Assembly (NCBI GenBank): GCA_965178125.1
Contig: OZ237756.1
Span: 62,001-126,000 of the forward strand
DNA length: 64,000 nucleotides
Reading direction: 5' to 3'
Source: Bilabrum cf. latius
Taxonomy: Eukaryota > Bigyra: Bicosoecida > Bigyra > Bicosoecida
Positions 45,465 to 56,942 of this stretch are shown here, one piece after another; position 1 is the stretch's first letter; each line of letters opens with the position of its first letter. The translations under genes and the position numbers were made by a program. The notes beneath the pieces are model-generated. The model did not search any database and had not been told where the DNA came from. It saw only the letters and a list, made by a program, of their open reading frames with translations.

Positions 45465-46070
45465 ATGTCAGTGCAGTGTGTTCAAAATGGTTTCCGGACA
45501 TTGCACGTATCTGCATGCGCCTCGGATGACTAGGATTTACCGTGGATCAACGAAGATCACGCTAGCGTTGCGGCTCAGCTGAAGGCATTGTCTGAGCGAG
45601 GCCTTGTAGATGCCGCGCTATCTAATGAGACCAGGAAGGTTAAAGGCAAGCGTGCACTTAAGAAAACCGCTCTCCAAGCTGTTGTTGCTGTCAAAGATGG
45701 AAACAAGCCCCCTTCAAAGCTGTCAATCGACGAGCTTCTGTCTCGAGCTCTGCGTGCTGCCCCAGAAGTCGACACTCCGTGGGGAAGTACGGACTTGACA
45801 CAAGGCGAATCTGCACAGGCTGGATCGCAAGGCCAAGACCAACAGCAAACCGTGCCAGCTGCAAGTAGCCATGCGAGTTAGAGTGCTCCTAAGGCGGACA
45901 AAGCTGCGCTTGCACATACCCCAGGCACGCCCGATCAGGGCAAGGTGTCTGGCACTGGCAGGGAGGCTGCAGGCGATGAATCCAGTGGCAGTGGTTCCGG
46001 TGAAGCGAGCCAAGACGACGCCAGCCTTGATCTTGCAGGTTATTTGCTCCGCCAGACCGGTCGTAGATGA
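45465..46070 (+). CDS. Small protein with a presequence-like N-terminus, function unknown
   Basis: The 201-residue frame runs from ATG 45465 to TGA 46068-46070, with TAG at 45531-45533 and 45879-45881. The N-terminus MSVQCVQNGFRTLHVSACAS resembles a mitochondrial targeting peptide. A compact helical region follows (WINEDHASVAAQLKALSERG, KRALKKTALQAVVAVKDG, LSIDELLSRALRAAP). The second half is disordered (Gly, Ser, Gln, Ala). I do not recognise a family. It is transcribed divergently from the VOC gene, 227 bp away, which also carries a presequence. An upstream exon is possible because the 5' side is AT-rich and unassigned. Confidence 0.55.
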
Positions 46071-46373
46071 TGCTGCGCAATGGTGGGCGCGTGCAGCCAG
46101 CATCGCTTGAAGAGGTGGCCTGACTAATTGTTGTCTACAGTGTCTCTACACTTGATGCATGCTGGGGCAGGCACAAGGCAAGCTGAACAGATCCCGTGAC
46201 TGTATTAATGTACGAACTGCGAAAGATCTACGCATATCTATTCCTGTTCAATCACATTCCCAGCCAGCGTGCAGCGGCGCCCCCGCCTCCACCTGGCAGT
46301 TGCCGAGCCAACCGCCTAGCTGACTAGATCTACTGCAGCCACCCAGCCAACCGCCCCGCCGGCGTTTACACCC
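46071..46373. other. Convergent intergenic spacer, 303 bp
   Basis: This spacer separates the 3' ends of the small-protein gene and the SLC25 gene. A Cys/Pro-rich GC stretch sits next to the SLC25 stop. No gene or RNA was recognised. Confidence 0.4.
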
Positions 46374-48299
46374 TCACGGAGTCTCAGTAGTCAAGAAAGC
46401 CAGCTTGGCCGCTTCATAGCTAGAGATCATCACGGCGCACGCCGGCGCCACTTTGGCCAGCCTCGCGCCCAGCCCCGCGAAGATTGCCCTGGGCCCCTCC
46501 TCTCTCACGATGTCCACCAGCATGCGCCACGTGCTCTCCGAGCCCCACACCCACCCGGAGGCGGCGTCGGGCCTGCACCGCGCCACGGCCGCCACCTGCA
46601 TGGCAAGCGCCCTCGTGCCGGCCCTGCACAGGGGAGGGACTTGCGGGTTGTGGGCGAGCGCAGCTGCACCCAGGCGAGCGTCTGCCCCGGCCAGGGAAGA
46701 CGATGCCGCCGAGGAGGCGCCTCCGCGCGCGAGTCCACGGGTAGCCTGACCCCCCAAACTCGAGCCAGAGCCCGCCGCCACGCTTCCGCCACCGCCTCCT
46801 GCCCCTCCTTTCTGCACCGCGGCCCCCTGCCCCTGGTCCAGGTGCAGCTGCACCTGCCTCCTAGTCTTGACCACATCGAATGGTGTGGTCACCGTGGCAG
46901 CCACTGCCCCTGAAGTGGCCCCTGCTGAGAAGGCCACGGCGAAGTTCTGCTGCCACGTGGCGTCCTCTAGCCGCTGCAGGCCCAGCGACCTCATCCCCCT
47001 AGCCTTGAGGGACTCGTAGCCCAGCCAATATATGGCGGAGAACGGCACATCCCGCAGCAGCGTGGGGCCCAGCCCCCTCCACAGAGACAGCAGCCCCTGA
47101 GACGAGGCCACCTCCTCCTGCAGCACCCGGAAGACCCCCAGCTTGCTTGCACCCGCGCTGGCCTGCATCCTCGTCCTCACCAGCTCAAGCGGGGCGATCA
47201 CAGTGGCGGCCATCGTCCTGGCACCAGCACCCGCCAGCAGGGGGGCCCAGGCGTGCAGCACGGCGCCCAGCCCCCTGGCATCGGGGCCCCCTGCCGCCCT
47301 CTGCAGCGACTGCCTGGTCTCGTCGTACGCGGTAAAGTACAGCGTGGTGCTCGGGACCGCCATGACGAGCGCAGGACTCAGCCCGCTCCACAGCGCCAGG
47401 GCGCCCTCGCCCCTGACGATCTGGGCCGCCGTGGCCCACAAGGACAGGGCCGCGGGCCGCACCACGCGGGCGGCGGCAGCCTCTGCAGCAGCCCGTGCGG
47501 CGGCCCTGGCCTGCTCCGCGGCGGCGTGCGCTGCAGTGCCCTGCGCCCCCACGCCGCCCGAGGCCCATGCCACGGAGAGGCCCCGAGCGCCACCAGACGA
47601 CCGCAGCATGATCCGGCTGGCACCGGCGCCCGGCCACCGCCCTCCCCCGGTGCCCCGCTCAACGCCACGGAAACTTGCCGTCGTCCGTCCGCCGGAACGG
47701 CGAGGTCCTCGACTGGTCGTGCCGCAAGCGCCTCGGATAAATTCGCCGGGCACCGCCCCGGTACGACTAGCTATTAAAACTATGGGGCTTCTGGCCTGGT
47801 GATGGATCGGTGCGTGCGCTGCTGCCACGCTTCCAGCGAAACGATGACGGTTCCGGTGCACAGAGCGTTTCGCTTGTCTCGCCCACTCTGACCACCGCTA
47901 CGCCCAGTGAAGACCCGTGGAGCGGCTTGGCACAGCCAAATAATGACGTCTGGCAGACTGCTGCTGCAGTGCCGTGTAGCCAGGCCTGCTAAGTTGTGGT
48001 GGGAGCTGTCGCCACGCACCCGTGCTGAACGGTCGCCCCTTCTGAGGCTTGCTTAAGGCGCTGCTGTCTGGAACTCGCGAAGTGTTCAATTTAGTTGGAG
48101 TAGAAGAGCTGCCTCGTGGCTCGCTGGCTTTTTCTTCCCGGCCAGTCCAATTGGTCATCTGCCTAGTCTTGATCACATCAAGCGGTGTGGTAAACAAGTT
48201 TGTCACAACTGCGCCGACACTTGCGGCCATAGCTTTCTGCCAAGGCAGAATATCTTGCCTATTCTTATCAGACGCGCATCCATTGTCATTGCAAGACAT
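46374..48299 (-). CDS. Mitochondrial carrier of the SLC25A39/SLC25A40 (Mtm1) type
   Basis: Members of this subfamily sit in the inner mitochondrial membrane and are linked to glutathione import and Fe/Mn handling. The 641-residue frame runs from ATG 48299 to TGA 46374-46376, with TAG at 47898-47900. The three carrier repeats each show the P-x-[DE]-x-x-[KR] motif: FTTPLDVIKTRQ, IAPLELVRTRMQ and TTPFDVVKTRRQ. Subfamily landmarks are ALALWSGLSPALVMAVPSTTLYFTAYDE and SLWRGLGPTLLRDVPFSAIYWLGYE. The usual length is about 340 residues. The excess is an Arg/Gly/Ala-rich insert of about 200 residues in the first matrix loop, which contains the TAG, and a Gly/Ser/Ala-rich insert in the third repeat. 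Either insert could hide an unrecognised intron. The carrier identity is secure; the substrate is inferred from the subfamily. Confidence 0.88.
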
Positions 48300-48472
48300 C
48301 GATACGAAAGATGCGGCAGCGACGGAGCAAGCGACGTGTTCTGTATTTTCGTCGGCCGAGACAAAAACGCACATTACAATTTTCAGATCTGGGTGTTCAG
48401 TGAAATTGGGCCTACGTTCAAAATTGATTGATCATATTCCTACCACTTTCGTTAAAATACGTTATACGTGGT
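48300..48472. promoter_or_regulatory. Divergent spacer between the SLC25 and coiled-coil genes
   Basis: This 173-bp AT-rich segment lies between two starts facing away from each other. The promoter role is inferred from position only. Confidence 0.35.
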
Positions 48473-51400
48473 ATGAGTGATCCGCGGCGTGACGTGCATG
48501 TGCTACTTTTGAGGCGTGTGTGCCTGCTGCTGACATCTTAGCTTTGTAGTTGCAAAGAGCGTGGATGCGACCCCTAGGTAAAAGCGCCCGATGGTAGCGT
48601 CGCAGGAATAACATGTGTTGTACAGGGTTTAAGCGAGCTTGCCTAGGTCCAGCGCAGCACTGACCTCGCAAAGGTACCAGCGGACTCGACGAGTCTGCCC
48701 GACACAACGGGCGAGGCCTCGATAGCAGCGATTGAAACCGTATCGTAGATTGCCGACACTACGGATGGACACGGAATGCGCTCATTTGAAGATCCATCAT
48801 GGCTCGCGCGGGGCTTGGCCGTGGAGCTTGTGCTCAGCGTTGTGGACGAGTGCGCAGCCGAAGGGCGAGCGATGCTGGCTGGGCTACATGCTCAGGCTGA
48901 AGCCGGAGACATCGACGAGTCCCCCTCGATCGAGTCGCTGAAACGGCGACTGGGTCTTCTTGCTCGTCTGAGATTTGACGCCCTATCACGCCGAGAGGTG
49001 CTCCTCTCAGCCGGCGGCTGCACCACTGCTCCGGCCCGGGCCGGATACGCGCAGGTGAGCCGCGGATGGCAGCTCGCACTCAGGGGTGCACTGCACGACA
49101 GTGCGCTCCCCGACCACTCAGCTCGATCACCCATGCCCTCTCTGCAGGACATGCTGGATTCGCGCTCGCATTCGTCACAGGGGCAGCCCGACCAAGCTGA
49201 CAGCACTGGCAGGAGGTATCCGCAAGTCGACGATGCAGCTGCACGTGGCGCGCGGGCGGCTGCCAACTTCCGAGCCGGCCACGGTGAACACGGTGCGCGT
49301 GTTGGAAAAATTGATGCAGTGGGGGTCCTCTCCCCGGATGGTCGAACCATGCGACACCTGTTCGAGGGTGGCACTGGCGCTGGCACCGGCGCTGGCACTG
49401 GCACTGGCAGTGACAGTGCCGGGCTGGTACTAGGTAGCACGAGCGATCGAACGAGTCCTGTTGCTAGCGAGCCAGGGCCACATGCACGGCAGGTCACCCA
49501 TCGCGAGCCAGGGCCACATGCACGGCAGGTCACCCATCGCGAGGCGCACGCTCTGGAACGGGCTCGCAGTCAAGTAGAGCAGGTGGTGCGCGACAGGCTG
49601 GAGATGGCAGAGCTGTCCATCCTGGAAATGGCCGGTCAGCATGAAGGGCGGGTCGATCCAGGGGTGCGGCACGGGGCTCTTGCCGGACAACGAACTGCCA
49701 AGGAATCTACCCAAGGCGCTCCGATCGGACCTAGGGGTGCCTTGGCTGTGCTCCCCTCCCTTCCAGCGAGCAGCGCCAGCACAGATGCCGACGGTGAAGC
49801 CACCACCACGGATGGCACTCGGCGGCCTGCCCCTATGGCCACTAGCACAGATGCCGACGGTGAAGCCACCCCCACGGATGGCACTCGGCGGGCTGCCCCG
49901 ATGGCCCCTAGCGTCGTATTGTCGGAGGCATACCCCACCATGCGTGCGGACAAGCTCAAAAGCAGAGCGGACCATCATGGCGCTAGTGTTGTTGATGACG
50001 CAGGCACTCGAGCAGCGCTTGGGACGGACCTCGATGTCAGCCTCGTCAGCACGCAGCCTACGTAGTTTACCCATGTGGGACGTGCTATCACCGGTGGTTC
50101 GCAGTCGCGTTCCTTTCTGCAGCATCAGGCGTGGGAACAGGATACAATGAGGTCGTTTGCAGTTGCTTCTGGCAAGCAGGTTGCCTCTTGCTCTGATGAT
50201 TCGATCGTGGGCCAGGCTTCGCTGCAACCGCTGCCCCAGCCGCAGCGTGCTCCCAGCGGACCGACTGACATGCTGGGCAACCGGGCATCGATAGCAGGCT
50301 CTTGTGATTGTGTTTCAATCCCAGGTGCGGCTGTCCCACCGCAACATCGTGGCACTGCTGCTGGCCGAGCTGGCGCACCTGGGATTGAAACGAGCGAGGC
50401 TTCCGCACTGCGGCGTCGAGTGGTAGAGCTGGAGGCCAATCTGCAGCGAGGGCAAAGAGCGAGGACCAGCCTTGTAGCGCGACTAGAGTCTGCCTAGCGA
50501 GACCTGGAGCGATCAGAGGCACGCGCCGAAGAGGCAAATCGTGCATGCCAGTAGCTGCGCTCAACGCACAAGAAGACGTTGGATCGTCTGTAGCACGAGT
50601 GGAAAGCAGACTCAATTGCTGCCGAGAGGCTGCACAATGCAGAGAATGACGGCGCCTTGTGGAGACAGCGAAGTGAAGTTTCAACAGACCGCGCTGACAG
50701 CCTGCAGCGACAGCTAGCCCAGGCCGAAGCGAGGCAGACTGACCTGTAGGCCGCACTCAAAGCCCACCTTGTCACCCTGAGGCATGAAGCAGCTGTGTGC
50801 AGGCAGGATGCACTCGATTAGGTTGAGGCGATCAAGAAAACTGCTGGGGAACGCTTCGCATTTCTCAAGCAATAGGTCGCGACCCAAGCGCAGCAAGAGG
50901 CCCAGGCGCAGCTTGCACTTCGGATGAGTCGTGATGAAGCCATACAGGAGCAGCGCAAGCTCTAGGTGCAACGGGGGGACCTGAATCGGAAACTGAGGGA
51001 CACGCAAACAGCAAATAAGGACTTGCAATAGACCAATGAAGATCTCCAGAAGGCTCTTGTCGTGGCAAAGAGCCAACGCGACGAAGTACAAGCCAGCTTT
51101 GACCATCTTGCTGAAGAACTCAAGGCTGCTCGAAAAGATATCTAGTCAAGAGACCTGGAGATCAAGAGGCAGACAGCGGTTCTGACGAACTCCGGCGGAA
51201 GGACAGAGGAGCTGGCCAGGCAACTAAACGTGGCAATGTCGGCCAAACATTTGCTGCAGCAACAACTGTCCGAAAGCCAGGCAGAAATGAAACAATTGCA
51301 AGACCAACAAGAGGAAGCAGCTGCAAACTTCAGAGAGATAAAGGAAGAGATGGCCACACTGCAAGGCACATTACAGCAGGCTCAAATTCAGCAAGGGTCT

Positions 51401-54400
51401 GTGCAGGGCCAGCTGCAGGAGGCCGAGGCTGAGCGAGCGGCTGTGCAGGGCAAGCTGCAGGAGGCCGAGGCTGAGCGAGCGGCTGTGCAGGGCCAGCTGC
51501 AGGAGGCCGAGGCTGAGCGAGCGGCTATGCAGGGCCAGCTGCAGGAGGCCGAGGCTGAGCGAGCGGCTATGCAGGGCAAGCTGCAGGAGGCCGAGGCTGA
51601 GCGAGCGGCTATGCAGGGCAAGCTGCAGGAGGCCGAGGCTGAGCGAGCGGCTGTGCAGGGCCAGCTGCAGGAGGCCGAGGCTGAGCGAGCGGCTATGCAG
51701 GGCAAGCTGCAGGAGGCCGAGGCTGAGCGAGCGGCTGTGCAGGGCAAGCTGCAGGAGGCCGAGGCTGAGCGAGCGGCTGTGCAGGGCAAGCTGCAGGAGG
51801 CCGAGGCTGAGCGAGCGGCTGTGCAGGGCCAGCTGCAGGAGGCCGAGGCTGAGCGAGCGGCTGTGCAGGGCCAGCTGCAGGAGGCCGAGGCTGAGCGAGC
51901 GGCTGTGCAGGGCAAGCTGCAGGAGGCCGAGGCTGAGCGAGCGGCTGTGCAGGGCAAGCTGCAGGAGGCCGAGGCTGAGCGAGCGGCTGTGCAGGGCCAG
52001 CTGCAGGAGGCCGAGGCTGAGCGAGCGGCTGTGCAGGGCCAGCTGCAGGAGGCCGAGGCTGAGCGAGCGGCTGTGCAGGGCAAGCTGCAGGAGGCCGAGG
52101 CTGAGCGAGCGGCTGTGCAGGGCAAGCTGCAGGAGGCCGAGGCTGAGCGAGCGGCTGTGCAGGGCCAGCTGCAGGAGGCCGAGGCTGAGCGAGCGGCTGT
52201 GCAGGGCCAGCTGCAGGAGGCCGAGGCTGAGCGAGCGGCTGTGCAGGGCCAGCTGCAGGAGGCCGAGGCTGAGCGAGCGGCTGTGCAGGGCCAGCTGCAG
52301 GAGGCCGAGGCTGAGCGAGCGGCTGTGCAGGGCCAGCTGCAGGAGGCCGAGGCTGAGCGAGCGGCTGTGCAGGGCCAGCTGCAGGAGGCCGAGGCTGAGC
52401 GAGCGGCTGTGCAGGGCAAGCTGCAGGAGGCCGAGTCTGAGCGAGCGGCTGTGCAGGGCCAGCTGCAGGAGGCCGAGTCTGAGCGAGCGGCTGTGCAGGG
52501 CAAGCTGCAGGAGGCCGAGGCTGAGCGAGCGGCTGTGCAGGGCAAGCTGCAGGAGGCCGAGGCTGAGCGAGCGGCTGTGCAGGGCCAGCTGCAGGAGGCC
52601 GAGGCTGAGCGAGCGGCTGTGCAGGGCAAGCTGCAGGAGGCCGAGGCTGAGCGAGCGGCTGTGCAGGGCCAGCTGCAGGAGGCCGAGTCTGAGCGAGCGG
52701 CTGTGCAGGGCAAGCTGCAGGAGGCCGAGGCTGAGCGAGCGGCTGTGCAGGGCCAGCTGCAGGAGGCCGAGGCTGAGCGAGCGGCTGTGCAGGGCCAGCT
52801 GCAGGAGGCCGAGGCTGAGCGAGCGGTTGTGCAGGGCAAGCTGCAGGAGGCCGAGGCTGAGCGAGCGGCTGTGCAGGGCAAGCTGCAGGAGGCCGAGGCT
52901 GAGCGAGCGGCTGTGCAGGGCAAGCTGCAGGAGGCCGAGGCTGAGCGAGCGGCTGTACAGGGCCAGCTGCAGGAGGCCGAGGCTGAGCGAGCGGCTGTGC
53001 AGGGCCAGCTGCAGGAGGCCGAGGCTGAGCGAGCGGCTGTGCAGGGCAAGCTGCATGACGCCATGACATAGCTTGATAGTTTTCGAGATTTGAGTAGGTA
53101 GACTTGTTCCCAGCAATGGTAGGTCGTGCCGGCAGTTGCTGTCCATGCCGGGCCCAGATCGCGGCAGGGTAAGGACGCCCTTCCGGATCAGCTCTCAAGT
53201 CTAAAGAAGCAGAGGAATGCTGCGGTTCGGCAGGTTTCAATGCTGCTCGGGGCTGGGGATGCTGGCATTGACCCGTCATCCGTGAATGTTGCGTCAAGGG
53301 AGTCGAGGAAGCGCGTGAAGCGAGAGTTTATGAATGAGTTCGGGTACAGGCTGGGGGCAGTGGCTGCGGTTTCAACGATGCGGGGCGGGTCGTAGGCGGT
53401 TGGTTGTGCAACTGTACGATCATGGTCCAGCTGCGCGCAGATAGCTCTGGCTGGCATTGCCCCTGTGCGTGCAGGCAGTCTCGCTGCAGATCTCCATGCG
53501 GCACACATGCATATACATTAGCTGGAGGGATAGAATGCGGCTGTTAGTGGCAAGCTTGACCGACTCAGGTCTCGCGCCTAGACCATGTTCGATGCGAGCC
53601 GGAAGCAGCAAGAGCAGCATAGGTCCGAGATGGCGCAGCTCAGGAAGGATGGAGCTAGGCTACAAACCCTTCTTGACACCAGCACCCGACAGTAGGCAAA
53701 ATGGATGCACGAGCGCAGTGACAAAGTCAACCAGTTGCAGGGCCAGACCAACCGTGCTGTGATTGACCCGATCTCACTTGATGCAGCAGTACGTCAGCTG
53801 GAGGTCGCCGTGGTGCGGAGTGCCCGGGAGGAGCTTGAGACAAAATCATCCTATGAAAAAGCTTCTGGCTCAGGTCAGGAGAGGCTATCACAAGGGTAGG
53901 CTCGGGCATGCACGTCTGGATGGCAGGTGGTGAGCCTGCACTGCTCGTCCATACAGCCTCGCGCAGTTGAAATAAGGCCCGCTAACCTGACAGATGGGAC
54001 CACGCTTGCTCAGTCACAAGCAGCTGCTCCGAGCAGCGAGTCTGTCGGCGGTCACCAAGCCGATTCTTTGCCGTTTTCGCCTGCTGCTCAGACTAAGATC
54101 GAATCCCGGGATCAACTTCGAGCGGTGCAGTACCGCTGCATACGGCTCGAGTAGGAGAGCGAGGCACTGAGAGACCAACTGGAGCAGACTCTCGCAAGGG
54201 TGCAGCTCGTGCAGGCGCAACCTAGTGCCAGCGTGCGTGCAATCGGAGTGCAGGCCACGAGCAGCAACAAGGACGAGGGAAGCGATGACACCAGAAGATT
54301 CGCCACCACGAATGATGGCGAATGCGACGAATGGTTGTCAGAGCTACATCCCTCGGTGCGAGCCAGTGTGGACAACAGGCGGCTCCAAGAGAAGGCTCGT

Positions 54401-56716
54401 TCTGACAAGCAGCACAAGGCCAATAGCGGTACGAAGGGCTTAAATTCGATGTCGAAACCGCAGGACGCATGGATAGCAGACCTGCACGCAGCCTCGGATT
54501 CTCTCAGGGTGACGGAGACGCGCCTCGGCGAAAAGGTGGTACACAGCTTAAGCGGCGGGAGTGGCTCGAGCCCCTCGGGCGATGCAGTGGCAGTGGCCCG
54601 CGTTAGACATGACGGTTTCAGCGGCTCCCTGCTGGCTGGTCTACCGGTGGAGGAGGCCGGTCTGGTGCGAGCCTTGCACGGGCAGATCTTGCGATTGGGA
54701 CGGGAGCTCCAGTCTAGAGACAGGCAGCTGGAGGCGGTGCACGGCAGGATCGAACAAGTGCGGCGATCTGTGACAGAGCTGGCCGAGCAGAGGGCACATC
54801 GAGCGCCTGCATCTGCATTTGCGCACGAAGGAGCGCGCGATGGTTCTGCTCCACCTGGCCAGCGCGACCGGAGCGCTCCCCTTGAAGCCGAGAAGCGAGA
54901 CGGTCGTCGCATGTCTCAACGTGCTATTAATTCGGAATCACTCTCACCGTTTGTAGTAGAGGTCAGTGAAATCAGCGCAGGGAACAGCAGCGCACTGGAT
55001 GGACAGGACACGGCCGAGCACGATGTCGCTTTCCCAAGCAGAGGGATGGTTCTTGACGGCCTCATGGAGGCCGAGGACAACGACGCGGACACAGGGCCTT
55101 CTGTGCTATATGCCAGGCAGCACAGTGCCGTGCACCGTCTGTTCGATGAGAGGGCAGAGTTAGAGGAGACCCATGCGCGGGAGCTGCGGGAAAGGGATCG
55201 CCGGATTGCCTCTCTGATGAGGGAGCGGCTAGGCCTTGAGATCGCGGTGCTGCGGCTGAGGACGCAGATGGACAGGGCCGGCATGTACCAGCATAACCTG
55301 CCAAGGGTACCCAAGAGGGCTCTTGTCGATGATAAGGAGCAGCCACACGTAGAAATCTCGGCGCTGACAGGTGATGCCTCGCAGTCGAAGGCGAATGGAT
55401 CCAAGGACAGGAACTAGTCTCGAGTACACCTTGGAGTGCTGCGCCCTAGTGACGTGCCGCGGCTCAGCTGGCCTGTGGCCCAGTCTGCGCTGCGAGAGAT
55501 GCAGGCCGGCCTGCCAGCAATCGAGGATGGTGCACGAACAGGATCGGTCGAGCGCGGCAGTGCCAAGGCTGGTGGCACATTGCCTGCAGCGGTATAGTCA
55601 GAAGCAGTGCTACAGAACGGCACACGGCTAGTGGACGATAGCGATTCAGATTCGGTTCAGCAGGCGCAGGCTGAGCTTCGGGCCTCTGTGCAGCTCGGTG
55701 TGCCCGAGGAACCGCCCAGCCAGGCTTCCGTCGAGGTTGAGTTTGGCGCCGCACGTGATGCCAGAGGGGATCCTGAAGATGAAGATCCTGAGACTTCGTT
55801 CGATTTCGAGACAGACGTGGGCAGGGGAGCTGCCCTAAACGGATTCAATGGGGCTGTCACGCTTGGTAGTCCTCATGCGCCGGGTGGACGCAAGATACGA
55901 GACTCTCAGCTAGGGCCACATGCGCAAGAACACGATCTGTGGCTCGATAGTGCAGATGCCAGGAGTCCTCGTGATGCGCTGAGAGGGCTAGTCCAGCCAG
56001 GCCGGGCGGGTCACGCCACCGGCGGCAGCAGCAGGAACACCAACAAGAGGAGGGGTATGCCGGTGCCGGTCAGCACGTTTGCAGAGACCCCGAGGAGAGC
56101 GGCGGTGCGAGTTGCCCTGGGGTCTGCCGGTCCGCACGAGACCCACTCTAGGCGGTTCTGGGAGGAGTCGCCTTCGGGGCACAGAGAGGATGCAGTAGCT
56201 CTGGGATCACCGTTCATGGGTGCTGGTGTGCATGTACCATCGCCAAGACGCACCTAGGCAAGTCAAGGCAGCGATGGAGTTGGCTAGGGAGATGGAGCCT
56301 CCTCCCCTGGTCCAAGGTTAGATAGCCAGAGCACAAGAGAAGGCGCCGAGACTGTGAGCTCTATCCTGGCGCGATTGAAGAGCAAGACTAGGCGGGGGTA
56401 GTCTGGCGCTGGGCCAGTGGGGATCGGCCGTGAATCTTCATCCGCAGACGGATCACCGGCTTGGAGAGGCGAGAGTGCGAGTGGCAGTGCCGATGGCAAG
56501 GAGGCCGTGCAGAGGGAAAGAGAAGTGCGCTTCGTGACACCCCCATAGACCCCATAGGTGCCCCCTAGGGGTGACGCTCACAGCAAGGCACACGAGCAGG
56601 GCTCCATGGCAACCAGCAGAGCAGGAACCCCAAGGACAGGGGGCAAGATGGGGTCACTGTACTCGCAAGGGGCCATCACACCAGGTGGACAGGGGTGGCT
56701 GGGCATCGGCATTTGA
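48473..56716 (+). CDS. Large coiled-coil protein with 39 exact 14-residue repeats
   Basis: The frame has 2,747 codons from ATG 48473 to TGA 56714-56716 and is interrupted only by about 30 TAGs. The part before ATG 48776 is less certain. No known domain is visible. Residues roughly 540-915 (50090-51230) are coiled coil, followed by 39 perfect double-heptad repeats. A second coiled-coil stretch comes after them (MAQLRKDGARLQTLLDTST; CIRLE-TAG-ESEALRDQLEQTL), then Ser/Gly/Ala-rich sequence with further predicted helices (HARELRERDRRIASLMRERL). In the coiled coil, TAG falls at b/c-type heptad positions directly after core Leu (TDL-TAG-AALKAHL, RKL-TAG-VQRGDL), where Gln is favoured over Leu. A cytoskeletal, basal-body or Golgi-tether role is plausible for such a protein but unproven. 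Its last codons lie inside the DNA duplicated in front of the methyltransferase pair. Confidence 0.75.
49469..49540 (+). repeat. Two exact 36-bp tandem units
   Basis: Units 49469-49504 and 49505-49540 are identical and in frame. Each encodes the 12-residue period EPGPHARQVTHR within the N-terminal region of the coiled-coil protein. Confidence 0.95.
49778..49909 (+). repeat. Two 66-bp tandem units
   Basis: Units 49778-49843 and 49844-49909 differ at only a few bases. Each encodes 22 residues beginning STDADGEAT. They lie in the coiled-coil protein's N-terminal linker and keep the frame. Confidence 0.9.
51407..53044 (+). repeat. 39 tandem copies of a 42-bp coding repeat
   Basis: Exactly 1,638 bp is 39 units of 42 bp (14 codons), beginning ggccagctgcaggag, followed by a partial unit. 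The consensus peptide is GQLQEAEAERAAVQ. Differences are confined to a few sites: CAG/AAG (Gln/Lys) at the second codon, GCT/TCT (Ala/Ser), and GTG/ATG (Val/Met) plus one Val-Val unit. Fourteen residues equal two heptads, with hydrophobic Leu, Ala and Val at core spacing, so the array should form an uninterrupted coiled coil of about 550 residues. The near-identity, including synonymous sites, points to recent expansion or homogenisation. No TAG occurs in the array. Confidence 0.97.
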
Positions 56717-56942
56717 TGCAACCCTGGCTGACACCAACCACCATCCAAATATATTGCGACTGATAATTGGCCCATTTAGACTCATCACATGCTATGCACA
56801 GTCTCATATTGGACCACGATTAAACGGCGCCGCGATTCAATCCACCGATGGCAACGGAACCAACGCATCCGCGAGGTCAATCAATCCAAACATAACTCGG
56901 CCAAGCCAAAAACCAACTCGTGCTTTCCGGCTTGTTGCAGCC
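56717..56942. promoter_or_regulatory. Duplicated 5' region of methyltransferase copy A
   Basis: This segment matches 60686-60917 in front of copy B with scattered differences and small length changes. Well-kept blocks include ctggctgacaccaaccacca and aatccaaacataactcggcc. It presumably carries the promoter and 5' UTR of each copy. Confidence 0.5.

Noticed and set aside
45143-45466. Minus-strand open frame of 107 codons upstream of the VOC gene
   Set aside because: It overlaps both the VOC presequence and the start of the divergent small gene, is in a different frame from the VOC gene, lies in AT-rich DNA and has no family features.
51371-53297. Long open frames on the minus strand (up to 591 codons) opposite the 42-bp repeat array
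   Set aside because: They are by-products of the exact 42-bp periodicity, which keeps all frames open. Their sequence is a simple shadow of the plus-strand repeat and they lack flanking coding signal.
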